From Bacteroidota bacterium (lineage in GTDB: Bacteria; Bacteroidota; Bacteroidia; Flavobacteriales; Flavobacteriaceae): a stretch of DNA of 6,544 bases. Location: positions 1 to 6,544 of the forward strand of contig JAJYTI010000121.1 of the NCBI GenBank assembly GCA_021793135.1, written 5' to 3'. A program made the translations under genes and the position numbers. Shown here one piece after another: positions 1 to 6,121 of the stretch (positions are counted from its first letter, which is position 1; each line of letters begins with the position of its first letter). Under the pieces are notes generated by a model that made no database searches, was not told the DNA's origin, and saw only the letters and a program-made list of their open reading frames with translations.

Positions 1-68
1 AAAAAACGAGAGCTAGAGCTACCTGGTTATAAATTAGATTTGCTAATGCGTTTTGGGTGCGGAAACCA
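1..68. repeat. Left copy of 68-bp direct repeat (putative att site)
   Basis: This stretch is identical base for base to 6131-6198; identity ends at 69 (g here, t in the right copy). The window begins exactly at the first shared base, so the repeat could be longer on the left. Inside it are a tandem hexamer (GAGCTA twice, near 10-21) and a short inverted repeat, ATTAG-atttg-CTAAT at 33-47. The latter is the size expected of a tyrosine recombinase core site, with two arms around a 5-bp overlap region. The assignment as att is inferred from the repeat plus the integrase gene between the copies. Confidence 0.75.
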
Positions 69-106
69 GCAACCCCAAACAATTTAGGTATAGTTTTATA
101 CAGCAT
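1..106 (-). CDS. Short chimeric ORF running through the left repeat, cut by the window edge
   Basis: On the minus strand an ATG at 106-104 opens a frame that stays open to base 2 (35 codons visible) and reads through the repeat in the same frame as the 92-aa membrane protein at the other end. Only the first 13 residues (beginning MLYKTIPK) differ; the following 22 are shared. A good ribosome binding site, GGAGATGA, lies at 116-109, two bases before the ATG. The simplest reading is that integration fused an element-borne start region to the displaced 3' end of the target gene. Whether it is translated, and where it stops, cannot be seen. It could be a chance ORF, though the strong binding site speaks mildly against that. 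Confidence 0.4.
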   Translation of the reverse strand, partial: MLYKTIPKLFGVAGFRTQNALANLIYNQVALALVF

Positions 107-108
107 TC

Positions 109-116
109 TCATCTCC
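109..116 (-). promoter_or_regulatory. Ribosome binding site of the chimeric left ORF
   Basis: The minus strand reads GGAGATGA two bases before the ATG at 106, a near match to the GGAGGTGA complement of the 16S rRNA 3' end. It is the main reason for treating the short ORF through the left repeat as possibly translated. The remaining bases between the repeat and the restriction gene stop (69-178) show no other gene. Confidence 0.4.
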
Positions 117-178
117 ATCACTAGATATTAGCATTAGTATACTTAAGACCATAATTGCTATAGTTATTCTGTGTAAAG

Positions 179-2908
179 TCATTCATCTACCACTTCTTTA
201 ATTATCTTAATATCCTCTTCATTTGAAATACCATATAATTCATAAACTAATTCGTCTAGTCTACTAGAAAATCTGTCCCTCTCAACTATCAAGTTCCTCT
301 TTTCGTTTGTTTCTTCCCCAAGTTTTAGAATTTTAACATTTATCTCTATTAATTTATCTGCAAGTTCAATAAATGGTTTTTGCCTATCTTTTGATATGGC
401 CTTTATAGGTAATTTTTCAAGCGTTTCGATATCTGTTTGAGCCATTACTCTTCCAGTTTCTAACGCTAGAGAGCGATAGTAATAATTCAATACTGATGAA
501 TTTAGGAGTGCCATAACATATTTTAATGAGTAGTTTGCATCTTTTAAGTTTGCAACGTGAACATTATTCAAACACAGTAATCCTTTATTATCATAAGCAC
601 ATATCAGCGAATCACCCGTTTGTCTTAAAAATAATTTTTCACTAAAATAATCAACACATTCATATCCACTGTGTATTTTACTTTTATCATATAATATATA
701 TTTACCCTTTGGTTTCACTACATATCTGTTTATCTCTCCTCCTGATAAAATGGCAGGCAACCATTTATCATTACGTTTTGTATCGCTTATAATGGATGCT
801 TTGCCCCCCTTGCCTATTAGACCACTATTTATATCTATTATCTCCCCTAAGAATATTGTATCATTTTCTAGTTTTGTAACTAAATTCATAGTTGGTTTGT
901 TAAAAAATAGTCTGAAACGATTGTATTCTGTATTTTCAAAGTAGTTCTGTCTATAATTAAATATTTTAAATCTCTGTTTTTTAAAGCTGTTTTCGCTATC
1001 AACAGACATTATTTGCATAGTATTATTAATCCGTTTTGATCTATCTTTACACTTTTCCAATAAAATTATTACGTCTCTTCCTGTTGTCGCTTTATCTGAA
1101 AATACATCATAAAATGTAATCAATATTGTTTTTATTTTACAACTATCAAGTATGAACCTTCGTAAATTAGAGAAATATCTGCCCATTAAAAAGCTATCGG
1201 GTAATATATATCCAATTTTTCCACCTTCTTTAGTTAATCTAATCGCACGTTCCAAAAATATCGCATATGTGCTTAATTTATATTGTGCAGAAGCATACTG
1301 ATTTCTATAATAGCTATCTTCTGCTTTTGATAATTTACCAACGTTTCTTAAACCAAAGCTAATCCATGGTGGATTTCCAATAATTACATCAAAACCATAA
1401 CCAGTTTGTAGGTTTTTATTATTATCAAATTTTATTATGTTTGGAAATCTTGTCTCCCAGCCAAATGGCATATTATCATCAGATATACCATTTATATCTA
1501 TTATCGAATTTCCTGTCTGTATATTCTCTCTCAAATCTGGTAATTTATATCTATCTTCGGCTATCTTAAGCAAAAGGTTTAAGTTTGCGATCTCAACCGC
1601 TTTAGTGTCTAAATCCACACCAAAAATATTATTCTTTAATAATCTTGACTTTTTGGATATTCTTGCGTGTGAATCTTCTAGTGATAACTTTGATTGTGCA
1701 TATTCTTTATCTATCCCAGCCAAATAATCATCAAGCACATTAAAGGCTTTAAGAAGAAAAGAACCAGAACCACAAGCTAAATCTAATACCTTAATTTTAT
1801 CTAATCCCTCCTTCTTTATTCGTTTTTCATGTAAAAAATATTTGAGTGTTTGATTGGCAATAAATTCGGTTATGTACTGTGGGGTATAATATACGCCCTT
1901 TCCTTTTTTCTGGATATTAGCTATATACTTTTCATACATCTGTCCTAGGATATCTACATCTATTGCATCAAATCTATAACTGTAAATTTTATTCTTATCA
2001 TAAGTTCCTTTTAGAAGTTTGTAATAGGTTTTATTATCTATATTTACTTCTTCGCATATATGTCTAACTTTAAAATTGTTTTCGTCTTGTGTGAAAAGTT
2101 TGCTATCATATATTCTGTCATACTCTTCAAATAGTCTATTTACTCTATTTTTAATTATTATTCTTCGGAATTGTTCATAAACGTTCAAAAATGATTTTAT
2201 TGTGTCATCTGGTTCTGCCTCCTTTTTTCTATCTTCTGCCGTTCTAATAAATATTATCCTATTGAGTAAAACTTGTACTATCTCTTCCAATATTGGTACC
2301 TCATATTTTGTTTGGTTATTTTTATTTATTGACCTTTCAAGCATATCTCGCCATTTTAGTATATCGTCAAGTAATTCTTCGTCTGGTTTTATTGTTTTTT
2401 TGACTCTACCCTCCTCCTCAGCCTTTTTGTCTATTATACCATTTTTAAAACTTTCTCTAGAAAGCAGCAGCAGGTCATCAATATTTGTTTCTAATTCTGA
2501 ATTTAATATATGCCTAAAAATGTGCTTTTGTAATGAGTCCTCTTCTGTATCGCAAATCAAGACTATAGTCTCTTCGAAGTTAGATAGGACTGCCCATCTT
2601 TTACCATTGTTTCTTGCATAGTTCAGTGCTTGTTTTATGTCATCTTCATCCAACGCTTTAAACTTTTTAGTTTCAAGATAAAATGCGATACTACCATTCA
2701 AATAGAATATATAATCTGGTCTTCCCTGTGGCTGATTCTTTTGTTCTTTAACTTCATCCAAACTTCTAACATTCCAATCAAGGGCTTCAAAAAGTGGTTC
2801 TATGAACACTCTACATACATCTCTTTCGCTTTCAGCTCTATCTTTATTATTGTCATATATTTCCATAAGTTCCTTGATTTTACCTTTCAATAATGTCTTA
2901 TCTACCAT
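179..2908 (-). CDS. Type IIG (Eco57I-like) fused restriction endonuclease and adenine-N6 DNA methyltransferase
   Basis: A 909-aa single-chain restriction-modification enzyme, expected to bind a specific DNA site, methylate adenine using S-adenosylmethionine and cut unmodified DNA. Residues about 1-120 look like a type I HsdR-N-like nuclease: PD at 64-65 followed by ETK at 79-81 gives the PD-(D/E)xK pattern. A helical linker follows. The methyltransferase starts near 335 with a YYTP motif (340-343), then the SAM-binding motif DLACGSGSF (376-384) and the catalytic NPPW (512-515), which indicates an adenine-N6 enzyme. Residues about 680-850 resemble the TaqI/Eco57I-type target-recognition region, ending in a coiled helical tail. 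The length fits Type IIG enzymes (roughly 850-1100 aa). The ATG directly follows an in-frame TGA, so no longer start is possible. It is the last gene of the leftward operon, 68 bp after the DUF1828-like gene, with no obvious Shine-Dalgarno. No separate methylase or specificity gene is present. The coding sequence is visibly AT-rich. Confidence 0.93.
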   Translation of the reverse strand: MVDKTLLKGKIKELMEIYDNNKDRAESERDVCRVFIEPLFEALDWNVRSLDEVKEQKNQPQGRPDYIFYLNGSIAFYLETKKFKALDEDDIKQALNYARNNGKRWAVLSNFEETIVLICDTEEDSLQKHIFRHILNSELETNIDDLLLLSRESFKNGIIDKKAEEEGRVKKTIKPDEELLDDILKWRDMLERSINKNNQTKYEVPILEEIVQVLLNRIIFIRTAEDRKKEAEPDDTIKSFLNVYEQFRRIIIKNRVNRLFEEYDRIYDSKLFTQDENNFKVRHICEEVNIDNKTYYKLLKGTYDKNKIYSYRFDAIDVDILGQMYEKYIANIQKKGKGVYYTPQYITEFIANQTLKYFLHEKRIKKEGLDKIKVLDLACGSGSFLLKAFNVLDDYLAGIDKEYAQSKLSLEDSHARISKKSRLLKNNIFGVDLDTKAVEIANLNLLLKIAEDRYKLPDLRENIQTGNSIIDINGISDDNMPFGWETRFPNIIKFDNNKNLQTGYGFDVIIGNPPWISFGLRNVGKLSKAEDSYYRNQYASAQYKLSTYAIFLERAIRLTKEGGKIGYILPDSFLMGRYFSNLRRFILDSCKIKTILITFYDVFSDKATTGRDVIILLEKCKDRSKRINNTMQIMSVDSENSFKKQRFKIFNYRQNYFENTEYNRFRLFFNKPTMNLVTKLENDTIFLGEIIDINSGLIGKGGKASIISDTKRNDKWLPAILSGGEINRYVVKPKGKYILYDKSKIHSGYECVDYFSEKLFLRQTGDSLICAYDNKGLLCLNNVHVANLKDANYSLKYVMALLNSSVLNYYYRSLALETGRVMAQTDIETLEKLPIKAISKDRQKPFIELADKLIEINVKILKLGEETNEKRNLIVERDRFSSRLDELVYELYGISNEEDIKIIKEVVDE

Positions 2909-2976
2909 TCATAACACTTAATTTTATCGTCCTTCCCCACATTGTTTATCTTTCCGCCTAATCTCTTCTGAACAAA

Positions 2977-3765
2977 TCACTGGTTTATCATTTCTATATA
3001 TTCATTAAGTTTATTTATCTCTTCCAAACCTGTTATTTGCTTTTCTGACGCATTTAAGAACCTTGCAAAAGCTTTTTTATTTAGATTTTCCCAATCATCA
3101 AAAACCCCTACAGAATGAAATTTCTTATTTAATGTGTATTTTAGTGCATAAATAAATACTGTTGCATCTCTGCATCTATCATTATTGTTTATAGCAAAAA
3201 CAAATGTGGGGATAGGTTTTGTACTAAGATAACCACTTATTGGATAATCCCTATTCTTATCCTCTGGTACAGTGTATTCAAATTCTACATCGAGCTTAAA
3301 CTTCTCTGAAATCTGTTTTAGGCTTTTTCTGAAATCTTCAAAAAACATTGACACTACTTTACTATGTTCTGTATATACTATATCTGTAATCTTCAATAAA
3401 CATTGCACAAAATCATAAAGAGCATTACCAAACTCATTATCTTCTACGAACACAAATAGTTCTCCATCATCCTCTTTTACATCAAACATTTTTTTTGCAG
3501 TTTCTATAATATCTGCTCTAGTGCCCGATTCTATCTCTTTGTTATTTAAGAAGTAACTTATATGCATGAATGTATTTGCTTCATCAGTAAGCATCCATTT
3601 CTTTGTTTCTTTATTATACTTTAGTATTATGATAAGATGGTCTCCATCTTCAAATATAAATGGCGTTTTCACTAAGAATCTATCTCTGCCTTTATCTTCT
3701 AAAGTAATCTGATCACAGACTTTCTCTTTGAACTGTTCTAATATTGATTTACTATCCACTATCAT
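2977..3765 (-). CDS. DUF1828/DUF1829-like conserved protein of unknown function (262 aa)
   Basis: The start is placed at the ATG at 3765-3763, not the ATG 36 bases upstream, because the former overlaps the preceding gene's TGA in an ATGA arrangement, and an AGAGG lies just before it. Residues about 28-115 resemble DUF1828: a basic strand, then an acidic FEDGDH stretch (38-43) with beta strands, then LTDEAN (59-64) leading into a helical region. Residues about 160-255 resemble DUF1829, with a core near VFAINNN (189-195) and VFDDWEN (221-227). The protein is soluble, with no signal peptide or membrane segment. The family has no function known to me. It sits between a conserved partner gene and a restriction enzyme on an integrase-bearing element, which suggests a role in defence, but this is inference from position only. 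The family assignment comes from memory of motifs, not a search. Confidence 0.75.
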   Translation of the reverse strand: MIVDSKSILEQFKEKVCDQITLEDKGRDRFLVKTPFIFEDGDHLIIILKYNKETKKWMLTDEANTFMHISYFLNNKEIESGTRADIIETAKKMFDVKEDDGELFVFVEDNEFGNALYDFVQCLLKITDIVYTEHSKVVSMFFEDFRKSLKQISEKFKLDVEFEYTVPEDKNRDYPISGYLSTKPIPTFVFAINNNDRCRDATVFIYALKYTLNKKFHSVGVFDDWENLNKKAFARFLNASEKQITGLEEINKLNEYIEMINQ

Positions 3766-4352
3766 AACCTCTTCTGGTTTGGTGCTACTTCTATTGTACA
3801 ATTATTTTCACTCATCGCACACTTCAATGCGCCCTTCCAATCGGTATACTTATTCGTCTTTTCCGCAAACCCTTCCTCTTGTATCCCTAGCTCTTGATAC
3901 CTTTGGGTAGCTTTATGTATATGGAATCCTTCAAATTTCCAATCTGGAGTACCTTTTTCTAATATATTTGTATGCTCTCCGTGATCTCCATTATACCTTC
4001 TCAATCTGAATATGTCGTTACCACCACGTGATAAACCAAAGATAACTGAGAAATTAAACACATCTTTCTTCGAACGTCTTATTATGAGCGTGAATTTATC
4101 CCCAAAAACTCCCATAATATTATCCTCTTTAAATACAAAATGCCCTCTTTCATCTTTAAACCGTTTTTCTATACTACTAGAATCTGCAAAATAAGCTGGT
4201 ACTACCTTGGGTTCGCTTATAAATATTGCTATGTCGTCATCTGAAAATACATCCATATGTAGCACTATATGTATATAGTCTGAACAGTTTTTAATGGTTT
4301 CCACTAACTTTAATGACGTATAAAAAACAGTAAATGGAATTACATTATTCAT
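3762..4352 (-). CDS. Conserved protein of unknown function with histidine-rich motifs (possible DUF6978 family, 196 aa)
   Basis: A soluble alpha/beta protein with no signal or membrane segment. The most striking part is residues 117-152: RLRRYNG, then HGEHTN (124-129), then FHIHKATQRYQ (143-153). This spacing of histidines and a glutamate (H124, E126, H127, H144, H146) looks like a conserved functional patch and could be a metal or active site, though no catalytic class is recognised. The motif resembles a family I recall as DUF6978, often beside DUF1828 proteins; this was not checked. Its ATG overlaps the integrase stop by 8 bp (4345-4352), and its own TGA overlaps the next gene's ATG by 4 bp, so its translation is probably coupled to both neighbours. 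A weak GAGGG lies about eight bases before the start. Downstream partner: the DUF1828-like protein, with which it likely acts. Confidence 0.7.
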   Translation of the reverse strand: MNNVIPFTVFYTSLKLVETIKNCSDYIHIVLHMDVFSDDDIAIFISEPKVVPAYFADSSSIEKRFKDERGHFVFKEDNIMGVFGDKFTLIIRRSKKDVFNFSVIFGLSRGGNDIFRLRRYNGDHGEHTNILEKGTPDWKFEGFHIHKATQRYQELGIQEEGFAEKTNKYTDWKGALKCAMSENNCTIEVAPNQKRL

Positions 4353-5172
4353 ATAATTTGCCCTCTATACTTTTAACCAAATTCTCAGAAAAAGCGCTTT
4401 CTATCGCCGAATATAGCTCCTCTTTTGAAGTATGCACATAGACTTGAGTAGAGCTTATCTCTCTATGACGGGCGTACGCTTTCGTGAGCATTATGTCGCC
4501 ACCCACAGCCCTGTTAAAAGTAGTTATGCCGAAGTGCCTCAAGCTATGCGTTGTCAGGCGGAACAGCTTGCGCTTGGCCCTGCTTGGCGAGCTTTCCTCA
4601 GTAGTGTCATAGACCTCGTTGAGCCCAGCCAGCGAGATGTAATAACGGAATACCTTGCGTATGTAGTTCAAGTCAAGATAGGACTTATTGGTGTGGCTCT
4701 TCCTCTTATCCTTATAGAACAGATAGCCCTGTGCTTCGTCAATCTCTTTAGCGTGCGCTTGGATATACTCTAAAGTCTGCTCAAACAAGAACTGCGGCAC
4801 TCTCAAGGTGTCAAGCGTGTGCGCCTTCTCTGTTTTTACACGGAGCTCCCTAATCTTGAAATCAAAATCCTTTATGTTGAGCTGGCAGACCTCGCCCACT
4901 CGCAAAGCGCAGTAAGCCTGATACTCGAACAATAGCCTAAAGCGAGGCTCTTTTATAACACCTAAGAACCTATCAAGCTCGCTCTGGGTAAAGCCTTTGT
5001 TTATGCTTCCATATTTACGGAACTTGCGGTGCTTCCACTTTGTAGTGTAATGCTGCGATATGAGCTTCTGGAGCTCCTCTACGCGCCACTTGCTAAGCAG
5101 GGGCAGTAGCTCTCTAAGCTCGCCCTTTATGCGCTCCAGCTCCTCCAGCTTGGTGTCTTCGTTTATGGCCAT
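4345..5172 (-). CDS. Tyrosine recombinase / phage-type integrase (275 aa)
   Basis: Catalyses site-specific strand exchange through a covalent phosphotyrosine intermediate, presumably between the 68-bp repeats. The catalytic set is visible: R91 in ALRVGEV (89-95), a likely lysine at 113 or 116, H209-S-L-R212-H213, H236 and the nucleophile Y245 in QVYVHT. Residues about 1-60 are a short, helical, charged arm and residues 60-265 the catalytic domain. It is short for an integrase and seems to have only a reduced N-terminal DNA-binding region. The ATG at 5172-5170 is chosen because GAGGTG sits six bases upstream. The open frame runs on to 5520, but that part is low-complexity out-of-frame sequence from the endonuclease VII remnant. 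It is the first gene of the leftward operon; its stop overlaps the next start by 8 bp. It is GC-richer than the downstream genes. Its relatives appear to be phage and archaeal-element integrases, but no close one was identified. Confidence 0.93.
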   Translation of the reverse strand: MAINEDTKLEELERIKGELRELLPLLSKWRVEELQKLISQHYTTKWKHRKFRKYGSINKGFTQSELDRFLGVIKEPRFRLLFEYQAYCALRVGEVCQLNIKDFDFKIRELRVKTEKAHTLDTLRVPQFLFEQTLEYIQAHAKEIDEAQGYLFYKDKRKSHTNKSYLDLNYIRKVFRYYISLAGLNEVYDTTEESSPSRAKRKLFRLTTHSLRHFGITTFNRAVGGDIMLTKAYARHREISSTQVYVHTSKEELYSAIESAFSENLVKSIEGKLYE

Positions 5173-5178
5173 GATAGA

Positions 5179-5184
5179 CACCTC
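5179..5184 (-). promoter_or_regulatory. Ribosome binding site that sets the integrase start
   Basis: GAGGTG on the minus strand lies six bases before the integrase ATG at 5172, an almost ideal Shine-Dalgarno match and spacing. It decides the start against the longer open frame beginning at a TTG at 5520. It lies inside the last codons of the endonuclease VII-like frame. Confidence 0.75.
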
Positions 5185-5235
5185 AAGGCGAGTAAGCCTT
5201 CTATATAGCTCAAAACTGCGTAAAATAGCTGGTAA

Positions 5236-5252
5236 TGCTTCTTTCTGAACTG
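5236..5252. repeat. 17-bp direct repeat, copy A
   Basis: TGCTTCTTTCTGAACTG occurs here and again at 5537-5553, 301 bp apart. The two copies flank the GC-rich stretch holding the endonuclease VII signature and the hairpin. They could be the scar of an insertion or a local duplication. This copy lies in the 3' part of the endonuclease VII-like frame. Confidence 0.6.
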
Positions 5253-5478
5253 AAGTGCAAGCTCCACAAGCATGAGCCTTGAGATTATGTAGTTCAGCTT
5301 CTTCGTGTGCGTCTCTATCTGGGCTACCTTCATATTGCACTGCTGATGAAGCAAACCTCTGGGCTCTCCTGTGGCGTGGTCGTGATCCAGAGAGAGCTTC
5401 TGCTGGGTGAGGGGGAAAGCTCGCCTCGCCTCTGGCGATGGCTCGCCCTGCGTGATAGCGGTATTGGACGAGCAGCGA

Positions 5479-5518
5479 GCCTGCCCGTGCGACGCCGAAG
5501 GCGTCTTTTGGGGCAGGC
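5479..5518 (-). repeat. 40-nt GC-rich hairpin with a cUUCGg tetraloop on the minus strand
   Basis: The outer arms GCCTGCCC (5479-5486) and GGGCAGGC (5511-5518) are perfect complements. The inner arms GACGCC and GGCGTC (5491-5496, 5500-5505) are also perfect. Read on the minus strand, the inner stem is closed by C-UUCG-G, the exceptionally stable tetraloop, and the two stems are separated by a small asymmetric internal loop. The structure lies in the endonuclease VII-like frame and stays open through it. It is not followed by a T-run on the minus strand, so it does not look like a simple intrinsic terminator. It could be a palindromic repeat unit, an RNA structure in the operon leader, or a protein- or recombinase-binding site. 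Confidence 0.7.
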
Positions 5519-5536
5519 AAGCGTGAAGCGTGGGGT

Positions 5537-5553
5537 TGCTTCTTTCTGAACTG
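5537..5553. repeat. 17-bp direct repeat, copy B
   Basis: Second copy of the 17-mer found at 5236-5252. The two copies are read in different frames of the endonuclease VII-like stretch because the spacing (301) is not a multiple of three. This argues for a DNA-level event and not a repeated protein motif. Confidence 0.6.
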
Positions 5554-5566
5554 CCAGATGCAATCC

Positions 5567-5577
5567 TTAAAAATTTT
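5567..5577 (+). promoter_or_regulatory. Possible TATA-like promoter element for the four-helix membrane protein gene
   Basis: The AT-rich run TTAAAAATTTT sits about 25-35 bases before the ATG at 5602, where an archaeal TATA box would lie for a leaderless or nearly leaderless transcript. No Shine-Dalgarno is seen before that ATG. The run is close to symmetric, so it could also serve leftward transcription of the integrase operon. This holds only if the host is archaeal; in a bacterium it has no such meaning. Confidence 0.25.
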
Positions 5578-5601
5578 GCTGGATAATTAATAAATGAGTA
5601 T

Positions 5602-5988
5602 ATGGGGTATGCAGGTGTATGGGGTGGATTTATATTTTCTTTTATTACTCTACTTGGAGCTGTGATATTCTTTTTTCTTAGCAATTTTTTTGTACCTAAT
5701 GTAGTTAATACATTAAACGCCACAGCTGCATCATTAAATGTTACGAATACCCCTTCGCCTAAAATAGTGTTTGGATGGGCGATTTTAGTTTTTAGCGTTC
5801 TAATATTACTAGAAGCGTTCTTTGCGGGGTATGGTGGCGGCTTCGATGTGGCTATCGGATTTTTCATCGGTGCGGTTTTAATATTACTTTTGCTTGGGAG
5901 CACTATCAGCCAGGTAGCACCAGGTAGCCCATTTTCTATAATAATATCTTTCTTTGTGGTATTTCTTGGTGCATTTTTATCTAAATGA
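5602..5988 (+). CDS. Small four-helix membrane protein of unknown function (128 aa)
   Basis: Four hydrophobic segments are visible at about residues 8-31, 56-76, 81-103 and 108-127. A hydrophilic loop rich in N, T and S (about 32-54) lies between the first two and a glycine-rich turn (GYGGG, 76-80) between the second and third. There are very few charged residues, and no known family or motif is recognised. The ATG at 5602 is the first start after an in-frame TAA at 5584-5586; no ribosome binding site precedes it, so it may be leaderless. It is the only rightward gene in the window. It is divergent from the integrase operon and convergent with the 37-aa gene, with stops 10 bp apart. It lies inside the repeats, so it is either cargo or resident sequence swept into the element. 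The opposite strand is also open over most of this length, but the translation there has no protein-like character. Confidence 0.75.
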   Translation: MGYAGVWGGFIFSFITLLGAVIFFFLSNFFVPNVVNTLNATAASLNVTNTPSPKIVFGWAILVFSVLILLEAFFAGYGGGFDVAIGFFIGAVLILLLLGSTISQVAPGSPFSIIISFFVVFLGAFLSK

Positions 5989-5998
5989 AAATTGCGTA

Positions 5999-6112
5999 TC
6001 ATTTCATAACCTTTTTTGGAATCAACCCGCAACGGACCAGCAATTTCCATAATAAAAATGAGAAGGCTATCCAACAGACAATTAGCCATATCTCTATTAG
6101 AAATCGAATCAT
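5999..6112 (-). CDS. 37-aa single-span membrane peptide
   Basis: A short gene starting MIRFLIEIW, with one hydrophobic span (about residues 4-26) followed by a basic tail ending KKVMK, which suggests an inside C-terminus. The ATG at 6112-6110 is preceded by GGTGAG (6121-6116), an excellent ribosome binding site that overlaps the TGA stop (6119-6117) of the 92-aa gene, so the two are probably translationally coupled. It ends with TGA ten bases from the convergent stop of the 128-aa membrane gene. No family is recognised. The binding site, coupling and clear membrane span make it more convincing than its length suggests. Confidence 0.6.
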   Translation of the reverse strand: MIRFLIEIWLIVCWIAFSFLLWKLLVRCGLIPKKVMK

Positions 6113-6115
6113 TTA

Positions 6116-6121
6116 CTCACC
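6116..6121 (-). promoter_or_regulatory. Ribosome binding site for the 37-aa gene, overlapping the upstream stop
   Basis: GGTGAG ends three bases before the ATG at 6112. The TGA within it is the stop codon of the 92-aa gene, so a terminating ribosome would stand on the next gene's binding site. Confidence 0.6.

Larger units (their letters stand above)
5163..5567 (-). pseudogene. Endonuclease VII-like (His-Me finger/HNH) gene remnant
   Basis: A minus-strand frame ending with TAA at 5163 encodes the signature of the phage T4 endonuclease VII family: LSLDHDHATG (DHDH at 5387-5376), then RGLL and QQCN, followed by a helical tail. These enzymes are metal-dependent nucleases of phage and mobile-element origin that cut branched DNA. 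In typical members a CxxC pair precedes and a CxxC pair follows the DHxH. Here the first pair reads CSSN and the second HQQC, so the zinc site looks damaged or altered. No ATG, GTG or TTG start exists in this frame near the expected N-terminus, and the likely N-terminal region is occupied by a 40-nt hairpin. The frame overlaps the integrase start by 10 bp, suggesting it once led the operon. Called a remnant; the drawn 5' end is approximate. A functional gene with a rare start or frameshift is less likely. Codon use resembles the integrase and not the AT-rich cargo. Confidence 0.55.

Noticed and set aside
1..68. A tRNA gene or tRNA 3' end as the attachment site
   Set aside because: Both strands were examined for a T-arm (GGTTCRA...) and a 7-base anticodon loop with pairing stems. 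The invariant C of the T-loop and a consistent clover-leaf are absent, while the minus strand reads as coding in both copies.
804..809. Run of six G on the coding strand in the target-recognition part of the restriction enzyme, as a phase-variation tract
   Set aside because: Six bases is short for a switching homopolymer, the frame is intact, and no second state is visible.
2909..2976. Short ORF or promoter in the gap before the restriction enzyme gene
   Set aside because: A 14-codon frame from an ATG in the gap overlaps the restriction gene start and has no binding site. No clear promoter motif is seen, so the gene is probably transcribed from upstream.
3766..3801. Longer start (ATG at 3801) for the DUF1828-like protein
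   Set aside because: It would overlap the upstream gene by 40 bp. The ATGA junction at 3765 with AGAGG just before it is the better start.
5173..5520. N-terminal extension of the integrase from a TTG at 5520
   Set aside because: The extension translates the endonuclease VII stretch out of frame and looks random, while a strong GAGGTG site precedes the ATG at 5172.
5307..5549. Plus-strand 80-aa arginine-rich ORF
   Set aside because: It is the shadow of the GC-rich minus-strand endonuclease VII stretch and has no binding site or recognisable motif.
5163..6089. A 308-aa minus-strand protein covering the whole stretch
   Set aside because: The N-terminal two thirds is the reverse complement of the four-helix membrane gene and has no protein-like pattern. 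Only the last third shows the endonuclease VII signature.
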